Below the pieces are notes generated by a model, which was given only the letters and a program-made list of their open reading frames with translations, made no database searches and was not told where the DNA came from. This document shows, piece by piece, positions 50,485 to 61,747 of a stretch of DNA of 64,000 nt. The position numbers and the translations under genes were made by a program. Location of the stretch: assembly GCA_000181795.3 (NCBI GenBank), contig CM012953.1, positions 5,955,824 to 6,019,823 of the forward strand, written 5' to 3'. The stretch is from Trichinella spiralis (lineage: Eukaryota > Nematoda > Enoplea > Trichinellida > Trichinellidae). Position 1 is the stretch's first letter. Each line of letters begins with the position of its first letter.

Positions 50485-53400
50485 TCAACGCCAAGGGGGA
50501 TAATAATCTTTTTTCATCATTCCTGTTTGCCTGGATCGCAAGCCATTCCTGAAAAAAGATCACATCAACTGTAGTGCAACACTAATTAACCGACGCTGAT
50601 AAATAAAGGACATACCCAGGAGTAGCGCCGGATGTGATTCTATTGCTATCAAATCTTCCTCCAGCATCTGCGAAAAAACAAATAAATAAATATTTATATA
50701 CAACTTTAATAATAGAAAGAGTAACGTAAAGCAGATTTAATGCATTTAAATTTATAATTGAAAAAATTATTCAATCTAATAAATTCAATTGGATTACTTG
50801 TTGCTGGCATTGCTGAACGTTCAACGGGTGATGAAGAACGCAACGGTTGACCTTGACTCACAGGCAAAAATTGCATCCAATAACCATAAGGGACAGAAAG
50901 TAAAATTAGCATAACCTAAGAAATAAAATAAAAAACCGTTTAAAACTGTTTAAAATAAAATTTTAAAAAAATGCAACTTTTTCAGCTTTGCTAGCATCGT
51001 CCAACATTCGCGCCACATTTTGGTCGCACTGATCCGAGACACCAAGAACAGTTGGACCGAATATTTTCGCCAAATTTTCAGCCGGCATTTTATTACTCGC
51101 ACTTGCTTCGGCAACTCTACATATAACAAACAAACAAACAATCAATCAAAAATGAATACAAATTTTCGACTACGGTGTCATGCTCTAATCCCAAAGCTAA
51201 CCTTTGCAAATGCATAATTAAAAAGCACAAAGTGTCACGATTCGGATAAGGCAATTCCATGACTGCACTGTGAACGCGTTTCATTTGCATCAAAAAGTCA
51301 GTTTCCAAAACAGCCGCATTAATGAAATCTTGCTTCGATGTAAGTGGAATCAGTGGCTCTTTGAGTTGGTGAAAAAATCTTTTCAAACATCCGGTCAACA
51401 CGTTGATATCATCAATCACTTTCTTCAAAATCGTCGAAATATTTTACATTAAAATTACAAAAATATGAATAAAATCAAATAAACGTTTTACCAAATTTGG
51501 AACACCTCTATCGCTGAGAAATTTAGCCAATAGATCGGCAATTTTCGTCTCCGTGCTTACAAAAGAATAGAAAATTATAACAGTACAATACAATACAATA
51601 CAATACAATACAATAATTGAATAATTTCCTTTACCCAGGAACACGATAAAGCCCAACCGCATCAATGCCACGCCGTTCAATTTCATTTACGCAATGGACC
51701 ACAACATGAGGAATGAACGGTCCTTGGGGAGGAACGTAATCGCTCAGTTTTCCATGGGCACGTCGAGCCATTGGTGTCCGTGCGATGCAGGGCACAACCG
51801 CACCCATTCGACATTCTTGATGGCATTGAGTTTTGCAATCTTAAAAAAAAAGATTAAAATAAAAAAAAAAAATTTTCCCCTCCCATCAAATTTGCAAACC
51901 ATTGCAACGCAATATTAATTTTCCAAAAACGATTCGCTTTGCGCAGACGTCGCAATTTTCAGGTTTCAAAACCGTCTTGGTTGCAAAAAAATGTCTCCTA
52001 GAGGGAATTGAATCCCCGGTTGGTGTCTTCGGTGTTGTTGGGGTTCTTTGTGAATAGAACAAAAAAAAGCAATTACCAAGTTGTTTAAGCTTTCGAACAA
52101 AAGGTCATACTGTCCCAAAGTTGGTTGACTTTTAAGCAGATTTGGATGAACAGCGCTCAAGGTCGGTGTGAACTCCAACAAATGAGGCTCAGAAGCACTT
52201 TTGTTCATCGACAACCGCCTAGTGGTAGTTGTCTTCACTTCCGGCATCCCAGAAATCACGCTGCACGGTACTGTAAGTGTGGTCTTGGTGATGATTGTAG
52301 CCGGTTTCTGAATTGAATTTGAAAATTTCTGAAAATGCAACAAAATATTAAAAATTTAAACATACCGCACGATCAATTTGCAAGTCATCTTTGGATCGCT
52401 TTTTGCACAGATATTGATCCTCTTCTTCAAGTGGAGGAGCACTGGGCTCAACGCGACCGGCGCTACGACTCCGTTTGCGTTCCAAATTAATGCTAGTCTT
52501 TCGACCAGGTCTGAAAATACTACTATCCTTCAGCAAAGAAAATCCTCTAATTGATGAGAAAAATGAAATTTACCTGGAAGTTGGTAAAAAAGTCACTTTA
52601 CGATCTAAACTGTCGTCAGTTTGATCATAGTCGATTCCAGTGGTCGATGCAATGGAACCTTGCTCATCAGTGCTGCTTAAACAAAAATTACAAACAATCA
52701 ATCCCAGTTACATAATTATCAACAAAATATATTTCAAAAAAAATACAGAACTTTCGAAAAATCAAATTTGCATTCAGTAAAAATGTGAAACTGTCCAATG
52801 TGATACACTTAACTAGCAAAGTAAAACTAAAATAAAAAGTGAACGGTTAAACATCGTTACCATTTTGTATTTTCGTATCGTGATTTTTCTGTCAAAAATT
52901 GAAGCCTTTTTCGACTTTGCTCTGGAATTGCGTTTTCATCATCTTTAAGCATTTCGCGAACTAATTCAATTTGATCTTCCTAAACATCCAACGTTGCCTA
53001 CATCTGGTTACAATAATAAAACAATATCTACAAAACAGCCTACCAAGCACTGCTTTTCAGAAACCAACGCTTGTTTGCCAGCCATCAAAGCTGCAATCTG
53101 TGATCTAAAGAAAATCGAATTATTTCCCATGTTCATAAACTCAAACATAATTAAACGAATATTTTCCAAATTCCGTATAAAACAGCGCTGTTTAGCCTTG
53201 TCAAATTCAAAAGACAAATGTAAAGAAAACATGCACTACCGTGCTTCCATCAATTCTGCTTTCAGTTCTTTCACTTTTTTTCTATTGCCTTCCACCTCTT
53301 GTTCGTAACGCCGATTTAAGCTCAGCAAAGAATTGTTTTCTTCTTCAATAGAATGCCAGCGGCAGATGATGTTTTCAGTAAACTGAATGAATGGCAGTAC

Positions 53401-53543
53401 ATCTCAAATTATACAATAAGTCGACTTAAAATAAATAAAAAGCTGACATGCCACAGACACATTTCCTTACTTTGTTCCAAATTTTCAAAGACCAGCTTGT
53501 TTTCGTCGTTTATCTTCATGTAAAAATTGGATAACTTGTCCAT
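50485..53543 (-). CDS. RACGAP1: RacGAP1 / CYK-4 (centralspindlin GAP), tandem copy B
   Basis: Paralogue of copy A with the same exon order. It starts MDKLSNFYMKINDENKLVFE at 53543. Coiled-coil segments (53.4-52.9 kb) and a linker with ERKRSRSAGRVEPSAPP precede the C1 finger (PENCDVCAKRIVFGKL, DCKTQCHQECRMGAVVPC). The RhoGAP domain follows: YVPPQGPFIPHVVVHCVNEI, GLYRVPG with the arginine finger at 51645-51643, KFLSDRGVPNL, LTGCLKRFFHQLKEPLIPL, MELPYPNRDTLCFLIMHLQR and LAKIFGPTVLG. It ends KKDYYPPWR, like copy A. The GAP and C1 domains are very similar between copies while the linkers and coiled coils have diverged, so the duplication is not recent and both copies appear selected. Confidence 0.9.
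51584..51615. repeat. ACAAT microsatellite in a RacGAP B intron
   Basis: About six ATACA/ACAAT pentamer units. Confidence 0.85.
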
Positions 53544-54497
53544 TGCACTGCGATTCAATTTGTCAGAAAAATGAATTTCAGTCTAGCTAAAGTCGAAAAA
53601 AATTATCAATTTTAACTGAAACAGAATTTACAAATGTGAACAATAATCGAAAGTTCAGATCATGCTTACTATACTGAATGAATTGTGCAATGAGAACTAA
53701 GTGCAAGTGTTGCAAAGCTAAGTGCAAAAGCAAAAAAGAAATGGCCAAATTGGGCAGAACAATAAGTTACAATAAACCAACATGTCAAAACGTGTCTGGG
53801 GTACTGGAACAAAACAAAAAGCATTATTAATTAATAAGTAGGTCAAGACATGAAATTCGAAAATAAACCAAAATGACAAACATGGTGCAAATATATATTA
53901 TTTGAATATACAAAATATAGCGTAAAAATCACAACACCGAAGGTAGATAGCGTTGGGGATAGAAAATCATTTTTGAATTTTAAAAAAATGTAGGACTACC
54001 GTAATATTGATTATCAAGTGTAATTAATGCATGACATAAAAATTTAATATTTTAGTATAAAGTTACATAAATGATTTTAGAAAATTTTTTAAAAATATTT
54101 ATAAATAATTTACTCAAGTTTTATTATTTTCATTTTTTTATTTCTTCAAAATATGACTAGTCCAGCAACTATTCGTGCAAAATTTTTCTTAAATCTTATG
54201 TAATATGCATTTCATGCGATGCTGCTGCAGAAATAGAAAAGGAAAATAATTAATTATAATTTTGTACAAATTATACTTTCAAATATGCACGTGTTTCCAA
54301 ATTATCATAAATATTAACAACTTCATCACTATAAAAAAACATTGAAAGCACAAAAAACAGAATATAGTGTTTATTTGTATATGTCGACAAAAATCACCGC
54401 TGTGATCATGTTGCACAAGATGACATTTTTCAAAAATCAAATAATTTACAGACTTTTTTATTTCAAAAAATTTTCTATCACAATACATTTTTCATTG
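53544..54497. other. Spacer between RRS1 and RacGAP copy B
   Basis: About 950 bp of AT-rich DNA with no recognisable gene, RNA or repeat. Confidence 0.5.
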
Positions 54498-56323
54498 TTA
54501 CTTCGATTTCGCGTGGCGACGCGCTTTTTCTTTTCTTCCTTTGCCACTGAAATTGCCTTTTCCTCTGTAACGAGCCATCTGTTTGATTTTAGTTTTCGAC
54601 ACTTTCTTTTTAGCTTTTCCATCTTTTCCATTTTCAGCATTCCGTTCACGATTTCTAATAAACAAAAAATTACAAAAGTAATAAATCTGTACAGGCAAAT
54701 AATGGCGCAAATAAGAAAAAATGTTCTACTTTTGCTCTTCAGCTTGATTCTGCATTTTTATAGCCTAAAAGAAAAATATGCTGCTGTTATTATTAACATC
54801 ATATAACTTGAAAACAATAAATCCAACGTTGAAAGGATAAGCTACCTTGTTAACATTTAAAATCTCTGTTTTGGATTGCATTGCTTTCAGGGTTTGAAAA
54901 TATCGATCCTTTTCTTCCTGTGCGGATATTTCGTTGGGCAAGAACTACAACGCAAACAATAATAATGCATGCAGAACAGAAATTTCAAACAAAAATGAAA
55001 AACCAAATAGACATTAATAATAATAAATTAAAAAACTGATAATAAAATATATAAAATTATTATTCCAAGTACTTTATTCTTTTTTCCTTTATTTTTTGGT
55101 GCTTTTTCTCCACGCAATTTTTCGGCGAATTTTCCCATCGATGCGGTTGCAAGTCGTGCTCGTTCCACTTTGTGTGCTACCTGAAATTTTGCAAAAATAC
55201 AAATATGCCCAAACAGAGAAGATCAGAATTTTAAATTTGCCTCTTCTTTCGTTTTAATCACACTTTCCAATCCCACGCCAATGTGCGGAAGAGCTGAAAC
55301 AACATGTCTGATGAATTTTCAAATCAAATGCAAAAAAATCAAAATTCAATTTTACACGATAACACAGAAGAAGATGATCCTTTCACTCTGCGAGAGATAT
55401 TTTTCAAACGACGAAGTTCATTTTTAGCTATCCTTTCTTTCTTCGCTTCTTTCCGCTCACCAAAATAATCCACATACGGATCTGAATGACATGATTAGAT
55501 TTTCATTTTCAATTTTCAAATTTCTACCAACCCTTCTGTCTTGGTATTTCAATTAGCCAATCTTTTGTATTATCGTTGGCCCTATTGTAACCCCAACGTG
55601 GTTTCCAATCCTTGAATTGATGCTTCTTTTCAAAGAAAGAAAGAAAAAAAAATCTCTGACAAAAAAAAATCACACCTGAGCAGCTTCGTCCCAAATCATT
55701 CTCGTCCTCTTCCTCTTCTGTATACCTTTCATTTTTGCATATTCTTCCCATTTTGTAGGAGGCGCTTTTTTAGGAATCTAAACAGCAACGTATTCTATTT
55801 ATATGCACAGACAATAGTTAATCCACTGAAAAAATATTCAGTGTCTCTTTCAATTACTGGCTTTTCACGAGGCAATCTTGACGTTGGTGCTGGAAGCTGA
55901 ATAAACAAATCATAACAATTAAATGAGAACATGTATGCAAGGTAAAATTGCAATGTATGCAAAAAAAACTACCTCTACAACGATAGCATCTTCTATTCGT
56001 TGAGTGGGCAACTGAAGTAAAAATAAAAAGTTTTGAAAAACGTGAAAAACAAAAATAACATCACTCAACCTCCCAAAGTTTATTGGCCATAAGCTGTACG
56101 CTTTCGCGAACTTTATTCATAACGGCCATTTCCGTATTTTCTCTATAAAAAGAAGAAAAAAAACAATATATATGCATATTTTACATTAAAAAAACCAATC
56201 AACAAACTTCATCAAATGCTGATCCACAGGCTCTTGTTCATCAACAAGCAAATTGCCAAGATCAATCAATGGATCAACGGCTCTCGTAATGTTCAAACCA
56301 GTATTACAAGTCGGCTCGACCAT
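54498..56323 (-). CDS. RRS1: Ribosome biogenesis regulatory protein RRS1
   Basis: Nucleolar assembly factor that helps recruit the 5S RNP to the pre-60S ribosome. It starts [18 protein letters not shown] at 56323, leading into the family segment [14 protein letters not shown]. Then come [34 protein letters not shown], and the diagnostic core [34 protein letters not shown] and [20 protein letters not shown], with [20 protein letters not shown] next. The C-terminal half holds [19 protein letters not shown], a helical segment and a strongly basic tail ending RRHAKSK, as in other RRS1 proteins. About nine exons. The start lies only 178 bp downstream of the NADAR-repeat gene's stop codon, on the same strand. 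Confidence 0.93.
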
Positions 56324-56501
56324 TGAATCAAAAAATATGCAACCCTCCTTTATTCGAAATGAATAAATAATTAATAAATTAAACAGAATAAACAAAATAA
56401 ATATTCCAGTCGAAACAAAATACGACTACTGACTATGCGAATAACAAAAGTGTTGAAAAGTGAACAACATTTTGCGGAATTTTTTATTTTTTTACGAAAC
56501 A

Positions 56502-59500
56502 TCAGTCATGATCATTATCATGATTGTAACTGTCGTCAACAGCTTCGACCCAATAGCTGGCTACCCGACCCAAGTTGTACAAATCATCGTTCACCATTCC
56601 TTCAAAATCGAGAGAATAGGGATCGAATAATTCGGAAAATTTTCCCCCCATCGATTGTCCAATAGTGTAAGAACGTTCAGGGTCGGTGAACAAACTGTCC
56701 AAATTGATGCAAGGTTCGAAAACACTTCGTTCAACCATTTTCAACAGATTATGATCTTCTTCATCGCAATCATTAATTACAGCATGCGCTTCACGCACAT
56801 CGACAACATCTAAAAATGAATAACAACATATGAAAATAAACAAATAAAATTCAAAATATCTATTACTATCCGGAACATGCTCTGACGTGGATTTCTTTGA
56901 TTTGCTATTTCGAAATCTCATCATCCACGGATATCTGCATGCAAACAGCATATCACTACCTCGTTGATTGACGCCAGTAGGTCGGACATCCTCGGCCGGT
57001 GAATACGTATCTTTCTAAAAATAATATTTAAAAAATACAACAAAAAACAGTTATTAAAATAAAAATTCATTCACAATTTTCATAAAAACGTTCGGTATGA
57101 GCAAGAGATCTTTGACCATACGACCGCTGACTTGGTCCACGACACAGAGCTCGTTGCGAATGTCCATCAGCGCCAGACCCCAATGATTGACGCCGAAAGA
57201 CTTCGGCGCCGGGCAGTGTCCGCGCATCCAGTGGAACAGCAACGATGCGTTCGCGCCCACTTCCACGCAAAATTCGGATAACTTGTCGCGGTCCATTCCG
57301 CAGCCCAGCCAACCGTCCTCAACAGCATCGCAGTAGACCAGCAAGCTGGTCCCAGTTTGGTGTAGTGCCCGGGCCCAATTGCCGTCCGAGGCGAACCGTG
57401 CCCGGGCGCAACAGCGAACAGCGGCTAGGCCGGCGGTCGAGGCGCGCCAACGGACCCACTGTCCAGTTCGGCCGGCGTGATCGATGGCGTTCAGCGCGGC
57501 CGTCTGGCAACGCTGGGCACTGGCCAGCTGCACGACGCTATTGCCAACGTGGCCCAATCCCAAGGCGCGCAAACATTGGAACCAGTAGCAGTGCAACGGC
57601 GAGTGGAACTTTTTCCCGTCCGCTGTGACCAGGCCCCCACAACTGAAGCCCGGCCCGAGCATATGGGCCGAATCAAACGCGAGAACCTGGGCAGGGGCGT
57701 AATCGCCAGCGTCGCCGAGCTGCTGCTTGCCACGCCCGCGGTTTTTCTCCAACTGGCCATCATCTCCGCGCACGCGCATCAACAGCATTCCATAACGATT
57801 GGCGCCCACTGCCCAGGGACGATAATTTGGCAACTCTTCGTGCCACCAGTCGACCAAAGTCTCCAAGTCGACTTGCCATTTCAACATCCAACAACGCAAG
57901 CTGTGCAACGACCTCACGCCGGCGCCGAGCACCGAACCCATACGATCGCCGGCCAACAGCACGCCGGTCGGCCACGACCGTCTCGACGCTGACCACTGGG
58001 CTGCTTTGCAACGCCAAGCGGCTTCGTAAATCGCCTCGCGTTCGGTCGACCAAAGCAACGATTGGAATTTCTGCTCGCCAAAACGACTGGTCACAAATTC
58101 TCGGACCAAATCCTCAACTTGACCAGGATCCGGCTCGGACAACAGTCGACGTGCAATGTCGCCCAGCGGCTCGTTTCCGCCGAGCAGTTCGACCAACAGC
58201 GTGAACCAGTGGAAATGGTCGACTGAATAGAAAACCAAACCTGCCGTTCGAAACGGTTCAAAGTAAGTCACGCCCAACGGTCCGTCGTCCACCAGCACCA
58301 ACTGATCTGAACAGCTTTCTAACGGAGTTTGTTCTTCATTCGCTGTAGTGCAGAGTCGAGCCAACGGTGCTGTCTCGACGTCCAAATTGTCGAACGTTCC
58401 TTGCCGGCACCGCAGCTCGTCTCTCACTTCCATCAGTAGAATGCCCAGCTTGTTGGAGCCGAGTTTTGGAAAACCCGGTATCAAATTGGACCGTGTCCAG
58501 TAACGTCGCAACAATTCCGCCGACAGACCGTTGCGTTGGATCCAAACGACGAAAGCGCGTTGAGAAGAATGAGCGCAGCCGAACGAACTCGGACACCAGC
58601 GATCGACCGTCGGTATAATCAGCAATGCGTTACCAGAACCAAGCAGAGCCAGGCGGCAGTGTTCGTTTTGACTCAACTTGGCCACCAATGCCCGGCGGTA
58701 CAATTCCAATCCATGCTGTTCAAGCCACATCTGGCGCGCATCTGCAAACACATGGCCAACGGTATTGGCAAACTGTTCCTCCGCTCTGGCCTTCACGTAC
58801 TCATCAACGGTATTGTAAGTGGCTCCGTCCAGTTGAAATGTCGCCAAATAATTAAACGACAACGGACTGTCAGCATTTACGAACATCGCATTTTCTACAA
58901 CTGACAGACTACTCTCTGCATTGTCCATGTCAATGCATAGAGGACAACTGAGCATTTCTCAAAAGAAAAACATTTAAACATCAATCTTAATCTTTCTCCA
59001 ATATGCAGTCAAATCAAGATAAACTATTGAAAATGTTGTTCAATCACATTTAAACATTAAACAAAACAGATTCTACACACAATTTATCAAAACATAATCA
59101 TTGCATAACTTTTGGGACAAAAATAGTTTTATGATTATCATACATCTCGATCAATCATGCTTTATGAGAGAACAAAAAAATGAAGTATACAATAAGTATA
59201 TAACTGCTGAAATATTTTCTCATGCTTTATATAATAACATACTGAAGAAAAATAATCCTGCAAAAATATAAAACTCACTTACTGCATGTTTCCCTGAACA
59301 GTGAAGGCATTAAACGACTGCGCATTTCCATCAAAAGCATGCCATTAATATTTGCTCCAAGAACAGATGGACGAAACGAGGGATGAGTCAACCAAAAAAC
59401 AATTGTTGCTGGTTTGAGATCCTCTTTTTGGCACCAATTTTCAAAAGCAACAGAATTCATTCCAATTGACCAATCTTTATCAAATGAATTTACTTCGAGA

Positions 59501-61096
59501 AGAAACAAAGTACCAGTTTCCAAGAGAAGATCTTTCAACTCTGAATATTGATCGAACTTTCGTTCCAAGGCTTTTTTGAAAGCACTTTAAATAATTTATC
59601 ATCAAATCAAAAAATAATGTGTTGCGCATCAAATTAACCTCAACATTCGCTCGGATCGCCACTTCTGTATGTCCTCCGGTGGAAGAGTGGCGCATATTTC
59701 ATTGATAAATAATCGCAATCTGTTTCGACGACGACAACTTTTAACTTCCTTTGCGGCGTCCATTCTATTCATATCCCTAAAAATGTTCATCTTTTTTACA
59801 ATTAAAAATTGTACAATTCCTTCTTACCGCAAAAATTGTGCTGCAATGTAATGTTCAATAGTATAATAAAGCGTTTCACCTGCTACTACAGGCATCTCAA
59901 AAGTAGTTGACAAAGGTGCAAAACAACGTTCAAGAGTCAAAAATTCAAAAGAATACACATTTTCTCCACATTTAAGTTTGTCAAAGCAGTTTTTTCTCCA
60001 AACATTGCTCGTTCCTTAAAAAATAACTCATAATTTCATGTAAAAATAGAATCATTTTATTAAACCTCTTGAACTGGATTGGAATGTTTCACGTGAATCG
60101 GAAAATTTGTCGACTAACTGCTTGAAAGGAACTACTTTATCTTCACTGCTAAACAATGAACACGACAATTTGGGCAATCCAAGAAATTTTCTTCTTAAAT
60201 GCATCAAAGCAAGTCCGTTTATATTCGTACCCCACCAAGCAGGTATAAAACCATTTGTTGCAGGTAGAACGGAAAAGCTTTCCAAAATGTCGGTTTCTGA
60301 AAAATGCATTCCACAGCCCTGTAGAAGCCATTTTCGAAGCAAATGTTCATCTCCCAAAATGCCAAACAACCAGTCCGCACTGCATTCAACGATAATACCA
60401 TCTTCAAGAGAAAGTAGAATGTTTTTCAAATCTGAGTTCTGCGAAAAACTTTCTTTGTAATAGTCAACTAATGTCGATCGACTGAATTCCACCAAGCCAT
60501 TCACAACACCATACCGCTTTTTGTTGTGCATACTGTTCGCATTTAAAACTACATTCAATACAATGCTGTACGCGTCAACTGCAGATGCAGCGTTGACATT
60601 CCTCTTCGTTTCCCAATCGTCGACATCTGAAAAATGAAATATATCACAACAGAAGTACAGAAACATAATGTATGCAATATTCGCAATCAGGATAAAACTT
60701 TCGTTAACAAAATAAATCGAATAACATCGAGCATAGCATTCAAATAAACACGACAATTTTCATCCACTGAAAGTTAGTGTTAGAACAACTGCTGCATATT
60801 CGTGCACTGCAAAAACTGAAAAGCAAGGTAGTTTGAAAATTAAAGAGTACATTCAAATGCTTATGTGACCTGCGATAAAGCATTAATTCTATATTATTAA
60901 TATTTTAAAAGACGTGCATTGGTGAAGAAGGATCTTTATAACTTTACGTTACTTTACCTAGCTCACGAAGCAACTTCTCTGCCCAAAAATGGATAAAAGA
61001 AAGATAAAGGTTTCCATTTATTTTTACTGAATATTCATGAAAAACTGATAGCGGATGCTTTTGCTTTGAAATAGTAATTACATTATATTGAGCCAT
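56502..61096 (-). CDS. Five-domain NADAR-repeat protein
   Basis: Nine exons give about 1222 residues: 60958-61096, 60726-60766, 60066-60603 (or to 60626), 59828-60014, 59639-59776, 59283-59584, 57090-58957, 56867-57014, 56502-56809. All junction phases agree except for the exon 2-3 choice. Five NADAR (YbiA-like) domains follow one another near residues 5-240, 245-448, 470-640, 665-865 and 878-1065. Each has an N-terminal strand-helix (HPLSVFHEY, FAPLSTTFEMPV, SPLSFNYLATFQLDG, YFEPFRTAGLVF, GPGFSCGGLVTADGKKF) and four or five close with NxxGxxLMxxR-like motifs (NINGLALMHLRRKF, NINGMLLMEMRSRL, NKLGILLMEVRDEL, NRYGMLLMRVRGDD, NHWGLALMDIRNEL). Domain 2 keeps YTIEHYIAAQ, KWRSERMLR and KDWSIGM. An acidic tail ends the protein. 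NADAR members cleave N-glycosidic bonds of riboflavin-pathway nucleotides or ADP-ribosyl-guanine; the role here is unknown. Exon 7 is very GC-rich. Confidence 0.8.
57090..58957 (-). other. GC-rich 1.87-kb exon of the NADAR-repeat gene
   Basis: This exon encodes NADAR domains 3 to 5. Its GC content is visibly far above all other exons in the window, including the same gene's exons on both sides. Codons end mostly in G or C. Splice phases on both sides (2 bases to complete a codon at the 5' side, phase 0 at the 3' side) join it to the AT-rich exons without a frame break. Confidence 0.85.
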
Positions 61097-61747
61097 GTTA
61101 ACTGTTGTCTTTAATTTCGTATTTCTATACAAATACTCGTTAACATAAACATTAAGTAAATCAACCACATTTAAATATTATACAATGAACAACATTACGG
61201 TAATAATTAGATTTTCAAGAATAAATACTGAACTGCAGCAATAAAAACTTTCTTGCATGTTAATGACAGTAGCAATTTTAGTTCATTTTAAAAATATTTT
61301 TTATTCATATTCAAAAATAAAATACTGTAACGTAAATTAAATCCAGAATCGGCAGTGATAAAATCAGGAATTACTATGTTTTTCTTTTAATACTTACGGG
61401 AATGTTTCAGGAAATTGCAGAATACATTAATGCATATAAAATAAATTTTATGAATTATGAAATGTTTGACACATTGTATTTTATGAACATATTTTATGAA
61501 ATAGAAACGTTTAATTAGCAAAAACTGGAAACAGCATTAAAAATGCTGGATGTGAAGATTAATTATAAATTAATTTTTTAGTCTTAAAAATAATGCAAAT
61601 ACTGCTTAAATAAGTTTACTTTTCAATTAGTTAATTAATCAACTCCAAGTTAATTAGTTTATACCTGCATTTCACTTGAATACCATTTTTTATTTGTTGG
61701 TCACCTTAAAAAAATATAGTTTTTAGCATTTGTGTCGAAAATTTATT
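61097..61747. promoter_or_regulatory. Divergent intergenic region between NADAR-repeat gene and NOM1
   Basis: A 651-bp AT-rich region separates the two start codons and should contain both promoters or one bidirectional promoter. No TATA box, CCAAT box or repeat could be assigned with confidence. Confidence 0.4.

Noticed and set aside
57245-58904. Several plus-strand ORFs of 80-170 codons opposite the NADAR exon
   Set aside because: They arise because the exon is GC-rich and stop-poor on both strands. They are arginine- and proline-rich with no family features, while the minus frame carries clear NADAR motifs.
57090-58957. Bacterial contamination or chimeric assembly as the source of the GC-rich exon
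   Set aside because: Splice donor and acceptor sites at both ends restore the same frame into AT-rich exons, and domains 1-2 of the same family lie in those exons. It cannot be fully excluded without read coverage.
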